Source: Paenibacillus sp. PK3_47 (GTDB lineage Bacteria > Bacillota > Bacilli > Paenibacillales > Paenibacillaceae). Taken from it: DNA of 64,000 nt. Below are positions 44,874-53,415 of the stretch, in pieces (position 1 is the stretch's first letter; each line of letters opens with the position of its first letter). The translations under genes were made by a program, and so were the position numbers. The DNA is taken from positions 930,001 through 994,000 of the forward strand of contig NZ_CP026029.1 of NCBI RefSeq assembly GCF_023520895.1, written 5' to 3'. The notes below the pieces were generated by a model, which was not told where the DNA came from, did not search any database, and worked only from the letters and a program-made list of their open reading frames with translations.

Positions 44874-45899
44874 TTAATCCACAGGCATGATAGTTTCTAT
44901 CTCTTCTGCAGAAAGGCCGGTTGCTGCCTGTATCTCCTCATCATCCATCCCCATGGCACGCAGCTTTCTCGCTACTTCCAGTTTGCCCTCCAGAATGCCT
45001 TCGATCTTTCCTTCGATCTTGCCTTCAATCTTGCCTTCGATCTTTCCTTCGATCTTTCCTTCGATCTTGCCTTCGATCTTGCCTTCTTTTATGCCCGCGA
45101 TTCTGCCCTCGGCTCTGCCTTTTTTCCTGCCTTCTCTCAGGCCCTTAATGGTTCCGGCCTTGATGCCTGCAGCTTCCCCTTTGGCGAAACCCTCAGTGAG
45201 CGCACCCTCTCTTTGCGAAATCTCATCCAGCAGGAATTTCTGGCGGGCCTCGTATTTTCTGCGGGCTTCCTCATCCTGACTAAGGAATTGCAAGGTATCC
45301 ATGGCTTTTTTAAGAACCGGCTCGTTCATTCTCAGCACCTCCCAATGGGTTTCGTCCTTTCCCTTCAAAAACAATAACCAGTTAATCAGACCGCCTTCAG
45401 CGGGGATGACTGTATGATCTATCTTGGGCAATTCAATAAAATGTATTTCTATGTCGTCTATAAGGAGCGTGCCTTTCCTGTCTTCCCGCAAATGAAACAC
45501 ATTATGGTACGGCTCATCCGGCAGGACCCTATAATTTAATATATTGATCATGACACATTTCTTCAAATCCCTATACTGTCCGCTTTCCTGCAGCTGCCCT
45601 GAATACCGTTTGCTCCAGTAATACAGCGTCCGCTTCTCAATATCATATTTGTTGAACAGCTGCATCTCAATATCAATCAGCTTGCCCTCCGCTGTCCTGG
45701 CCCAGACATCAAAGATAGACTGCTTATCCGCAGGGTCATCTTTATCAGTATACGGGTTCAACAAAACTACCTCGGTTAAAGGCGCCTCTCCTGCCTCTGC
45801 AAAAATCCCGTTCAGAAAAGCAAGCAGTACATCCCTGTTGTTCTCGCTTGCAAATATCCGTTTGAATACAAAATCAACCCGGGGGTCCAAGAGCTCCAT
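44874..45899 (-). CDS. Rpn family (PD-(D/E)XK nuclease) transposase-like protein
   Basis: 341 residues from ATG 45899 (GGAGTGAAGAGG upstream); the frame is open further but overlaps ftsZ. The N-terminus LLDPRVDFVFKRIFAS and the nuclease core IFDVWARTAEGKLIDIEMQ (Asp...ExQ) mark the Rpn/YhgA family, whose members promote RecA-independent recombination. Residues ~270-300 are seven tandem KIEG repeats encoded by a 12-bp array (45001-45084), followed by the usual MGMDDEEIQAATGLS tail. It is an accessory insertion between ftsZ and spoIIGA. Confidence 0.9.
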   Translation of the reverse strand: MELLDPRVDFVFKRIFASENNRDVLLAFLNGIFAEAGEAPLTEVVLLNPYTDKDDPADKQSIFDVWARTAEGKLIDIEMQLFNKYDIEKRTLYYWSKRYSGQLQESGQYRDLKKCVMINILNYRVLPDEPYHNVFHLREDRKGTLLIDDIEIHFIELPKIDHTVIPAEGGLINWLLFLKGKDETHWEVLRMNEPVLKKAMDTLQFLSQDEEARRKYEARQKFLLDEISQREGALTEGFAKGEAAGIKAGTIKGLREGRKKGRAEGRIAGIKEGKIEGKIEGKIEGKIEGKIEGKIEGKIEGILEGKLEVARKLRAMGMDDEEIQAATGLSAEEIETIMPVD

Positions 45900-45940
45900 C
45901 CTCTTCACTCCATATACCAGTATTATACCAATGTAAAAAC

Positions 45941-45986
45941 AAAAAAAACACCGTATTCCCACAGCTCTCGGCCATGGAATACGGTG
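45941..45986 (-). terminator. Terminator of the ftsAZ transcript
   Basis: 11-bp stem CACCGTATTCC/GGAATACGGTG with a 16-nt loop, followed by TTTTTTTTG on the minus strand, 29 bp after the ftsZ stop. Confidence 0.9.
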
Positions 45987-46014
45987 CTTCCGCATATCTG
46001 TTATTCTTTTGGTA

Positions 46015-47154
46015 CTAGTCGTTGCTGCCGCGCGTACGGTTACGCAGAAAAGTCGGAATATCAAGCTGGTCAGACGGCGTCTGATTACCGAACGGACGCA
46101 GATTATTAGCACTCTTGTCTGCTGCAGGCTCACTGCTGCTGTTACTGCTACTGCTGCTGCTGTTCGCAGACGGACGGCGGGCTGGTGCTACACTGGAAGG
46201 TTTATGTTCGAAGCCGGTGGCAATCACCGTAACTTTGATTTCGTCCTTCATGCTTTCCTCGATAATTGCCCCGAATATCATATTCACTTCAGGATCCGAG
46301 GCCGAGGTAACGATCTCGGCTGCTTCATTCACCTCATACAGAGAGAGGTTGGAGCCGCCTGTAATATTCATAATGACACCGCGGGCGCCTTCAATTGAAG
46401 TCTCCAGGAGCGGACTCATAATCGCCTTACGTGCGGCTTCAGAGGCCCGGTTCTCGCCGGTAGCGATACCGATACCCATCAGCGCTGAACCGCGCTCTGT
46501 CATAATTGTCTTTACATCGGCAAAGTCAAGGTTGATTAGACCCGGAACAGCGATAAGGTCAGAGATGCCTTGCACAGCCTGACGGAGGACATTATCCGCT
46601 TCACGGAAGGCCTCCAGCATCGGAGTTTTCTTATCCACAATTTCAAGCAGGCGGTCATTCGGAATGACAATCAGCGTATCCACTTTTTCTTTTAAAGCTT
46701 CAATGCCCAGTTCAGCCTGGTTAAACCGTTTTCTGCCTTCAAATGTAAAAGGACGGGTAACGACGCCTACAGTAAGCGCCCCGCATTCTCTGGCAATTTC
46801 AGCAATAACAGGCGCAGCACCGGTACCGGTGCCTCCACCCATTCCTGCAGTAACAAATACCATGTCCGCACCTTTGAGTGTATTCGAAATCAGATCACGG
46901 GATTCCTCGGCCGCTTTCTTGCCCACCTCAGGATTGGCTCCTGCGCCAAGCCCCCGGGTCAGCTTGTCCCCGATTTGCAGTTTATGCTCCGATTTGGCCA
47001 TATGCAGCGCTTGGGCATCTGTATTAACCGTGATGAATTCAACACCCTGAACGCCATTTTCAATCATCCGGTTCACAGCGTTACTACCGCCGCCGCCAAC
47101 GCCGATGACTTTTATCTGCGCCAAGCTCTCCATTTCAAAATCAAATTCCAACAT
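46015..47154 (-). CDS. ftsZ: Cell division protein FtsZ
   Basis: 379 residues from ATG 47154 (AGGGGGAG upstream). The tubulin GTP-binding signature [13 protein letters not shown] (about 103-115), the NVDFADV-type T7 region and the C-terminal peptide DIPTFLRNR are intact. It polymerises into the Z-ring. The linker (about 320-365) is Ser/Asn rich. It follows ftsA by about 60 bp and ends at a strong terminator. Confidence 0.98.
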   Translation of the reverse strand: MLEFDFEMESLAQIKVIGVGGGGSNAVNRMIENGVQGVEFITVNTDAQALHMAKSEHKLQIGDKLTRGLGAGANPEVGKKAAEESRDLISNTLKGADMVFVTAGMGGGTGTGAAPVIAEIARECGALTVGVVTRPFTFEGRKRFNQAELGIEALKEKVDTLIVIPNDRLLEIVDKKTPMLEAFREADNVLRQAVQGISDLIAVPGLINLDFADVKTIMTERGSALMGIGIATGENRASEAARKAIMSPLLETSIEGARGVIMNITGGSNLSLYEVNEAAEIVTSASDPEVNMIFGAIIEESMKDEIKVTVIATGFEHKPSSVAPARRPSANSSSSSSNSSSEPAADKSANNLRPFGNQTPSDQLDIPTFLRNRTRGSND

Positions 47155-47217
47155 ATTGTTCCATCTCCCCCTAGAATAGTGCTTGGATGGCCAGTCCAAG
47201 TATATCTGGACTCACTC

Positions 47218-48483
47218 TTATATGAACTCGCTGAACATATTCTTTAGACGTTCCACCAGACCCGGTTTAGCAGCAGCTTCCTGATGCGGAGCAGCACTCT
47301 GCTTGTTCCTGTTGACCGTCTTTTTATTGCCGCTGCTGCCGCTGTTTCCGCGTCCGCGGAATCTGCGGACAACATTATGCAGAATGCCTACACCGCCGGT
47401 AAAACCGGGATCACGGACTCCGATATAATCAGGCACAGCAATGCGTACAGAGGCTGCAAGCTCAGTCTGGGCAGCCTTTAATACACCTGGCATTGATACA
47501 GTGCCACCCGTTAGTATATAACCTCCGGGAAGCTCGTTGTAACCAAGCCGTTTGACCTCCTGACGGATCAGGTGGAAAATTTCGAGAACTCTCGGCTCAA
47601 TAATCGCGGCGAGATCCTCCTGGTTAAATTCCTTTTCTACATTGCTTCCGATGCGCAGAACCTTGAACACTACGTCAGAAGCAGCATCGTCGAGCCAGGC
47701 GCAGCCGTATTTCAGCTTCACCTTCTCTGCCTGATCAGTAAGTGTACGCAGCCCGTACGCAATGTCATTGGTTACAAATTCTCCGCCGATCGGAATCGTG
47801 GAGGTTGCACAAAGAGAACCTTCTTCGTATACGGCTATCGTCGTGGATCCCGCACCTATGTCCACCAGTACAGCACCCATTGATTTTTCATCTTTGGATA
47901 GCGCCAATCCGCCCGCTCCCAGAGACATCAGCACAAGATCTTTAACTTTCAGCCCTGATTTCTCCACACAGCGAAGCAGATTATGTATTGGCGTTTTGGC
48001 TCCGGTAATAATTGTCGCCTCAACTTCCAGCCGGACACCGATCATTCCGCGGGGATCCTGTATGCCTTCGAGGCCGTCGACGATATATTGCTTGGCAACA
48101 ACATCGATGACTTCGCGTTCAGGAGGCAGGGCAATAACCTCTGCAGCCTTGATCACACGTTCGATATCATCTTCGCCGATTTCACGATCCTCATTCTGAA
48201 CGGCTACGACCCCATGGCTGGATTGCAGGCCGATATGATTACCGGATATTCCGACATAGACTTCGGATATTTGAATACCGACCATTTGCTCCGCATGCTC
48301 TACGGCGCTCTTGATCGATTGCACTGTCTGGTCGATATCTACAATCGCACCTTTGCGTATTCCTTCCGAATCAGCAGATCCAACGCCAATAATATTAAAG
48401 GTTCCATTGGTAACTTCCCCGATAATTGCCCGAACTTTGGATGTACCGATGTCCAAACTAACAATGATGTCATTGTTGCTCAA
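47218..48483 (-). CDS. ftsA: Cell division protein FtsA
   Basis: 421 residues, TTG start 9 nt after AGGAGGTG. The actin-fold phosphate motifs (SLDIGTSKVRAIIGE, LVDIGAGSTTIAVYE), the SHS2 1C domain and the C-terminal amphipathic helix GLVERLKNMFSEF are present. It anchors FtsZ to the membrane. A Ser/Asn/Gln-rich linker lies before the anchor. First gene of the ftsAZ pair. Confidence 0.97.
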   Translation of the reverse strand: MSNNDIIVSLDIGTSKVRAIIGEVTNGTFNIIGVGSADSEGIRKGAIVDIDQTVQSIKSAVEHAEQMVGIQISEVYVGISGNHIGLQSSHGVVAVQNEDREIGEDDIERVIKAAEVIALPPEREVIDVVAKQYIVDGLEGIQDPRGMIGVRLEVEATIITGAKTPIHNLLRCVEKSGLKVKDLVLMSLGAGGLALSKDEKSMGAVLVDIGAGSTTIAVYEEGSLCATSTIPIGGEFVTNDIAYGLRTLTDQAEKVKLKYGCAWLDDAASDVVFKVLRIGSNVEKEFNQEDLAAIIEPRVLEIFHLIRQEVKRLGYNELPGGYILTGGTVSMPGVLKAAQTELAASVRIAVPDYIGVRDPGFTGGVGILHNVVRRFRGRGNSGSSGNKKTVNRNKQSAAPHQEAAAKPGLVERLKNMFSEFI

Positions 48484-48827
48484 GCCCTATGGCACCTCCT
48501 GTTATTATCAAAATATTGTGTAGAACTGAAAAAACAGTTAGTTCCCGGTCCCGGGAAACATCTCTGTACATATTCAACATCCCTAATCCTTTCCCTCTTT
48601 TTTCTACAAATTTTTTGAGTGGAATAATATCACAGTTGCTTCACATTTAAATAGAAGAAGTAAAATATTTAAAACCTGCCATATTATCACTAGAAATATA
48701 AGTGTAATTAAGAAATCACATCCATATTTAGCGATTAACTTCAAAAAACCCGAAGAAAAAAGAGGGATGCAGCTGAATACCGTAAATCCGATTGTAGCAT
48801 TTTTTCCGGTTCATTAGTAGGGACTAA
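48484..48827. other. AT-rich upstream region of ftsAZ
   Basis: 344 bp with no gene between divIB and ftsA. It contains two small inverted repeats (TTCCCGG/CCGGGAA and AACTG/CAGTT around T6) near the ftsA start and long AT tracts. ftsAZ likely has its own promoters here (SigA and SigH in B. subtilis), but I could not fix the boxes. Confidence 0.5.
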
Positions 48828-49601
48828 TTACTCTTCTATCTCCTCTATCTCCTCTATCTCTTCTTGATCATCCGCTTTAGGCGCAAACGGAACATAGGAA
48901 TCCGCTTCAAGCATCTTGATCAGCCCCGGCTCCTCAGTTTCGATGACCTGATTTAAATATTCCACCTTCTCCCCCAGCAGGGATATCGCCGTAATCACTT
49001 CGAAATGGGAACGCGTGTACAACTTGATCCGGTCCGGAAAAGATAACGTGGGCGAAGGCACAATTTCCGAAATATCGCTGGTCAGTTCATTAGGGATCTC
49101 TGCGAGCGCCTGGCACAGCTTTGCTTTATAAGGATCATCTGCACCCCAATTGGTCAGTATAGGCTTCTCTACGGCAATGCCTGTTTCATTTACACTGACG
49201 GCCACCCCGCTCGACAGAATGGCTTCCAGGTTACCCTGCTGATCCAGCTCGTAGGCGACTGGCGGGTATTCTTTGATATTGATTAGAATGACGCCGGGAA
49301 AATTCTTGGTCACCACTGCCTCCTGAACGGTCTTAAGCTCTTTCAGAGACTCTGCAACACTGTCCTTCGAGACGGCAAAAAACTGCCCGCCAACCTTCAG
49401 ACCGCTCTTCTCAAGCAGCTCCTCAGATGTGGAATATTTACTTCCCTGAAAGTTGATTTCCGTAATCCGGCTTACGGATGAACGGAAAAATATAACAGCC
49501 AGCAGCGCAATGAACAGCAGCAGCAGAATGAATGTAACCTTCCGGCTCATTTTTTTGTTAGGCTTGTCCTCTTTTAGCAGAGGTAAACGGGTTTTAGGCA
49601 T
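48828..49601 (-). CDS. divIB: Divisome protein DivIB/FtsQ
   Basis: 257 residues from ATG 49601, with GGAG 8 nt upstream; the longer frame overlaps murA. A basic cytoplasmic N-terminus, one membrane helix (about 20-42), a POTRA domain (about 48-118, ITEINFQGSKYST...NIKEYPP) and the beta domain follow. The tail is an acidic EEIEEIEE repeat. It acts with FtsL and DivIC outside the membrane. Confidence 0.94.
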   Translation of the reverse strand: MPKTRLPLLKEDKPNKKMSRKVTFILLLLFIALLAVIFFRSSVSRITEINFQGSKYSTSEELLEKSGLKVGGQFFAVSKDSVAESLKELKTVQEAVVTKNFPGVILINIKEYPPVAYELDQQGNLEAILSSGVAVSVNETGIAVEKPILTNWGADDPYKAKLCQALAEIPNELTSDISEIVPSPTLSFPDRIKLYTRSHFEVITAISLLGEKVEYLNQVIETEEPGLIKMLEADSYVPFAPKADDQEEIEEIEEIEE

Positions 49602-49665
49602 TCTCATATCTCCGTAATAAGGCCCTGTCTCCTTCCTAGCATTGAACTGAAGGAGACAGGGAGCT

Positions 49666-50949
49666 TTAATTGGCCAAATCAAACGGTCCGGGCACAGGCA
49701 CTTTGCGGCTGATCCTTGCACCCAGCTTCTGAAACAGCTTCTCGATGCCGTCGTACCCGCGGTCAATATGATGCGCCTGCTCCACAACTGTGGTCCCGTG
49801 AGCCGCAAGTCCGGCAATTACCAGGGCTGCACCTGCCCGGAGGTCCGTTGCTTCAACGGTCGCCCCGTACAATCTCTGCACACCGCGGATAAACGCACGG
49901 TTCAGATCAATGGAAATGTCCGCCCCCATCCGGGCCATCTCCTCCACATGCTTGAAGCGGCCTTCGAACACCGTCTCTTTGATCACACTGAAACCGTCAG
50001 CCAGCGTCAGCAGCACCATTACCTGTGATTGCAGGTCTGTGGGAAAGGAAGGATACGGGGAGGTCACAATCCTCTCTACCGCACGTGGACGCCCCATGCA
50101 GCTGATGTTAATTATATCATTGCATACGGTAATTTGAACACCGGCCCGCCTCAGAACATGAATCAGCGAGGTCAAATGGCTGGCATTCGTGTGTGTCAAC
50201 GTAACACTGCCCCGTGTTGCTGCTGCAGCTATCATTACAGTTCCGGCGACAATCCGGTCGGGAATGACCTCGTACGTACAGGGCTTCAGCTCCTTAACCC
50301 CCTGGATCGTAATGGTATCGGTTCCGGCACCGATAATCTGGGCTCCCATTTCATTCAGATAGTTTTGCAGATCCTGAATCTCCGGTTCTCTGGCCGCGCC
50401 TGATATGGTTGTAGTGCCTTCCGCCTTAGCCGCTGCCATCATAATGTTCTCTGTCGCGCCTACGCTGGGATAGTCGAGATGAATATCCCCGCCTTTTAAC
50501 TTTGCCGCCCGGCAGGAAATCCGTCCGTTGCTTTCTTCAATCTCGGCCCCGAGCTGCCTGAGGCCCTGGAGGTGAAGATCGATCTTGCGCTCCCCGATCG
50601 CGCAGCCTCCCGGCTGATAGATCGTAACTTCACCAAACCTGGATAACAGCGGCCCCATCAGAAAAATCGAGGACCTCATCTGCCGCATTAAATCCTCCGG
50701 AACATGGGAAGTCCCCAGGGATGAAGTATCAATGGTTACTGTCTCGTCCTGATGCACCGCCCGGCAGCCAAGCCTTTCCAGAATTTGAAGCATGGTTTCG
50801 ATATCCAGCAGCTTCGGCACATTATGCAGTGAGTGAACTCCTTCGGCCAGCAGGCTAGCCGCCATAATCGGCAGTGCCGCATTTTTTGCTCCATGGATAC
50901 GTATGGTGCCGGACAGGGGGTTCCCACCCTCAATCACCAATTTGTCCAA
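49666..50949 (-). CDS. murA: UDP-N-acetylglucosamine 1-carboxyvinyltransferase
   Basis: 427 residues from TTG 50949, behind GGAGGTGAT; a 16-residue upstream frame is unsupported. HGAKNAALPIMAAS and the active-site loop YQPGGCAIGERK (C116) are intact, so the fosfomycin target Cys is kept. It transfers enolpyruvate from PEP to UDP-GlcNAc. It occupies the place of murB in the B. subtilis cluster; murB is not in this window. Confidence 0.97.
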   Translation of the reverse strand: MDKLVIEGGNPLSGTIRIHGAKNAALPIMAASLLAEGVHSLHNVPKLLDIETMLQILERLGCRAVHQDETVTIDTSSLGTSHVPEDLMRQMRSSIFLMGPLLSRFGEVTIYQPGGCAIGERKIDLHLQGLRQLGAEIEESNGRISCRAAKLKGGDIHLDYPSVGATENIMMAAAKAEGTTTISGAAREPEIQDLQNYLNEMGAQIIGAGTDTITIQGVKELKPCTYEVIPDRIVAGTVMIAAAATRGSVTLTHTNASHLTSLIHVLRRAGVQITVCNDIINISCMGRPRAVERIVTSPYPSFPTDLQSQVMVLLTLADGFSVIKETVFEGRFKHVEEMARMGADISIDLNRAFIRGVQRLYGATVEATDLRAGAALVIAGLAAHGTTVVEQAHHIDRGYDGIEKLFQKLGARISRKVPVPGPFDLAN

Positions 50950-51147
50950 TGTATCACCTCCGAGATTACCGCTCACCCACCACAAGCACTTTTTCATATA
51001 CAGACCCTTGAAATGCCGTCTGAAAAGCGCCCTGGGTGATTGTCACGATTATAGGATTATCCTATGTTCATGACCCCGGGTGTGTGACAAAGGAGGATAA
51101 TAAGAAGCAGCAGGCTTAACACTGCATTTGTACCATGGTTCAGAGCT
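50950..51147. other. murG-murA gap with nested inverted repeats
   Basis: 198 bp. A perfect 15-bp palindrome ATAGGATTATCCTAT (51051-51065) lies inside a wider TGTCAC (51041-51046) / GTGACA (about 51084-51089) inverted repeat. This could be an operator or hairpin for a murA-proximal promoter. No ORF. Confidence 0.45.
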
Positions 51148-52263
51148 TTAAGGCTTACGTGCTGCCGCCAGCCTGCGCATCTCGTTCACAACAAGTGCCG
51201 CAGAGTCTCTTTTGCCCAATCTCCGGGATGCTTCAGACATTTTTTGGCGTACGGATTCTTCGCCGATGATGCTCTGAACCGCCTCAAGCAAAGCTTTGCC
51301 GCTCAGATCCTTTTCAAGCAGCACGGTAGCAGCCCCTTCGCGCTCCAGCTGCCTTGCGTTCGCTTCCTGGTGATTGTTCGTCACATTCGGGGACGGAATA
51401 AGGACAGAGGGAATACCCAGAGCAGTAATCTCGGCCAAAAAGGATGCGCCTGCCCGGTTAACAATCAGTGAAGTACAAGCCAGAACCTCAGGCATGTTGT
51501 GAATATACGGCAGGACGTGCAGCCAGTTCGGTATGCTGCCAAGCTTGTCGCGCAGCGCTTTGCGGGTGTCTTCGAAGTAAGCTTCTCCGGTCACATACAC
51601 ATAGTGAACACCATTACCCTTACCCACATTAGGTGCCATTTCAATCATGGCCTGATTAATCGCCTTTGCCCCGCCGCTGCCTCCGACCACCAGAACCACT
51701 GTACTTCCTTCCGGAATGCCCAGGGAGGCGTAGCCGCGCTGGGGATTGGCTGTCGTTACTGTGGTCGCCCGGGGATTGCCTGTATAGATTACATTTTTGC
51801 TTCCCGGGAACGCTGACTCTGTCCCTTCGAAGCTGACGGCTACCGTATCCGCATACCGGCTCAGAAACTTATTTGTCAGGCCGGGGATCGCATTCTGTTC
51901 GTGAATCAGCGTAGGAATCCCCAGCCGCGACGCCGCATAAACCACAGGCCCGCACACGTATCCTCCGGTGCCGATGACCACATCCGGCTTAAATTCTTTC
52001 AGCATTGCTTTGGAAGCTTTGACGCCTTTTAGAAAACGCATTACCGTTTTGACATTGTCCATGGACAGCTTCCGGCGGAACCCGGTGATATCAATAGACT
52101 TGAAGGGAATTTTCTCCTGGGGGACCAGCTTGCTCTCCAGACCGCGTTTGCCTCCGATATACAAAAAGGCCGAGCCTTCCTCTTCGGTTTCCAGCTGCCT
52201 GGCTACGGCCACGGCCGGATAGATATGTCCTCCCGTGCCGCCGCCGCTTAATACGATACGCAT
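51148..52263 (-). CDS. murG: UDP-GlcNAc:lipid I N-acetylglucosaminyltransferase
   Basis: 371 residues from ATG 52263 (GAGGTG 6 nt upstream; the GTG within it is an alternative). Glycine-rich GGGTGGHIYPA (about 8-18), the GGSGGAKAIN second G-loop and HEQNAIPG mark MurG. It makes lipid II on the inner face of the membrane. The upstream ftsW gene ends 3 nt inside its first codons. Confidence 0.97.
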   Translation of the reverse strand: MRIVLSGGGTGGHIYPAVAVARQLETEEEGSAFLYIGGKRGLESKLVPQEKIPFKSIDITGFRRKLSMDNVKTVMRFLKGVKASKAMLKEFKPDVVIGTGGYVCGPVVYAASRLGIPTLIHEQNAIPGLTNKFLSRYADTVAVSFEGTESAFPGSKNVIYTGNPRATTVTTANPQRGYASLGIPEGSTVVLVVGGSGGAKAINQAMIEMAPNVGKGNGVHYVYVTGEAYFEDTRKALRDKLGSIPNWLHVLPYIHNMPEVLACTSLIVNRAGASFLAEITALGIPSVLIPSPNVTNNHQEANARQLEREGAATVLLEKDLSGKALLEAVQSIIGEESVRQKMSEASRRLGKRDSAALVVNEMRRLAAARKP

Positions 52264-52268
52264 GTCTT

Positions 52269-53366
52269 TCACCTCGCATGACGGGATAAATTAAGCAGAA
52301 TGCCGAGTGCTGTAAGCATCAGAGTCAGTGAAGAACCTCCGTAGCTGATCAGCGGAAGCGTAATTCCCGTTACAGGCATCAGGCCGATAACTACACCGAT
52401 GTTGATGATCACCTGAACGGCCACCATACAGACGATGCCTACGGCCAGATAGCTGCCAAAACGGTCAGGCAGGCTCATCGCCACCTTCATTCCGCGCCAG
52501 ATCAGGATCAGGAACAGGCCCAGCACAATAAGCCCTCCGATAAACCCTAGCTCCTCGGCCAATATGGAAAAAATAAAATCAGTCTGCGGCTCCGGTACAT
52601 AGCTGTACTTCTGTCTGCTCATGCCGAGCCCCAGACCGCCCAGACCGCCCGGACCAATTGCATACAGCGACTGGATAATCTGATAACCGGCTCCGAGGGG
52701 ATCCGACCATGGATCGAGAAAGGCCGTGATCCGCTTCAGCCGGTAAGGAGCAGCAGCTATGAGTCCCGCAAAGCCTGCGGCTCCCAGTGCTCCGAGGGAG
52801 AGCAGATGCTTTCCCCGGGCTCCTGCTGTAAAAACAATCATCATCGCGGCACCGAACATGACAGTGCCTGTTCCAAGATCCGGCTGAAGCATGATGAGGG
52901 CAAAGGCTGTGCCGATCAGTGCAAGCGGCGGAAGCAGCCCGCGTGTGAAGGTAGAGATGTCATAATCCTCTTTGCTGAGCCAATTGGCCAGGAAGAGGAT
53001 CATCCCCATCTTCATAAATTCGGAGGGCTGGATGCCGAAGGAGCTGATGCCCAGCCAGCTGCGCGCACCGCCGCGTACAACACCGATACCGGGAATCAGC
53101 ACCAGAATAAGCAGCGCGAAACAGACGAGAAGCGCCGGCTTCGCAAGCTTCTTCAGCACCACGTACTCCGTGTTCGCGGTAATGAACATGGCGATCAGTC
53201 CCAGCCCGGCAAACAGCAGCTGTCTTTTGACAAAATAAAATGAATCCCCATAATTGCGGAAGCCAAGTACAGACCCCGCACTGTACACCATCACCATGCC
53301 GACAGCCAGCAAAGCCAGAATAGGAATGAGCAGCCAGATATCGGGCGCATGACGCGTTTTGTTCAT
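52269..53366 (-). CDS. ftsW: SEDS glycosyltransferase FtsW/SpoVE
   Basis: 365 residues from ATG 53366 (AAGAGGTG upstream). Ten membrane helices, with SEDS motifs GIQPSEFMKMG, QPDLGTG and LPLISYGGSS. It polymerises glycan strands together with a class B PBP. Its position between murD and murG is that of B. subtilis spoVE; whether it serves division, spore cortex or both cannot be told from the sequence. Confidence 0.93.
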   Translation of the reverse strand: MNKTRHAPDIWLLIPILALLAVGMVMVYSAGSVLGFRNYGDSFYFVKRQLLFAGLGLIAMFITANTEYVVLKKLAKPALLVCFALLILVLIPGIGVVRGGARSWLGISSFGIQPSEFMKMGMILFLANWLSKEDYDISTFTRGLLPPLALIGTAFALIMLQPDLGTGTVMFGAAMMIVFTAGARGKHLLSLGALGAAGFAGLIAAAPYRLKRITAFLDPWSDPLGAGYQIIQSLYAIGPGGLGGLGLGMSRQKYSYVPEPQTDFIFSILAEELGFIGGLIVLGLFLILIWRGMKVAMSLPDRFGSYLAVGIVCMVAVQVIINIGVVIGLMPVTGITLPLISYGGSSLTLMLTALGILLNLSRHAR

Positions 53367-53415
53367 CAGGAGCACACCTCTTGCATCCGTAGTAGGGGCT
53401 TATCCACCCCCCTAC

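Noticed and set aside
44887..45279. Plus-strand ORF rich in Pro-Ser-Ile repeats
   Set aside because: It is the complement of the KIEG repeat region of the Rpn gene.
45900..46133. N-terminal extension of the Rpn protein
   Set aside because: It runs through the ftsZ terminator and into the ftsZ 3' end; the conserved start is at 45899.
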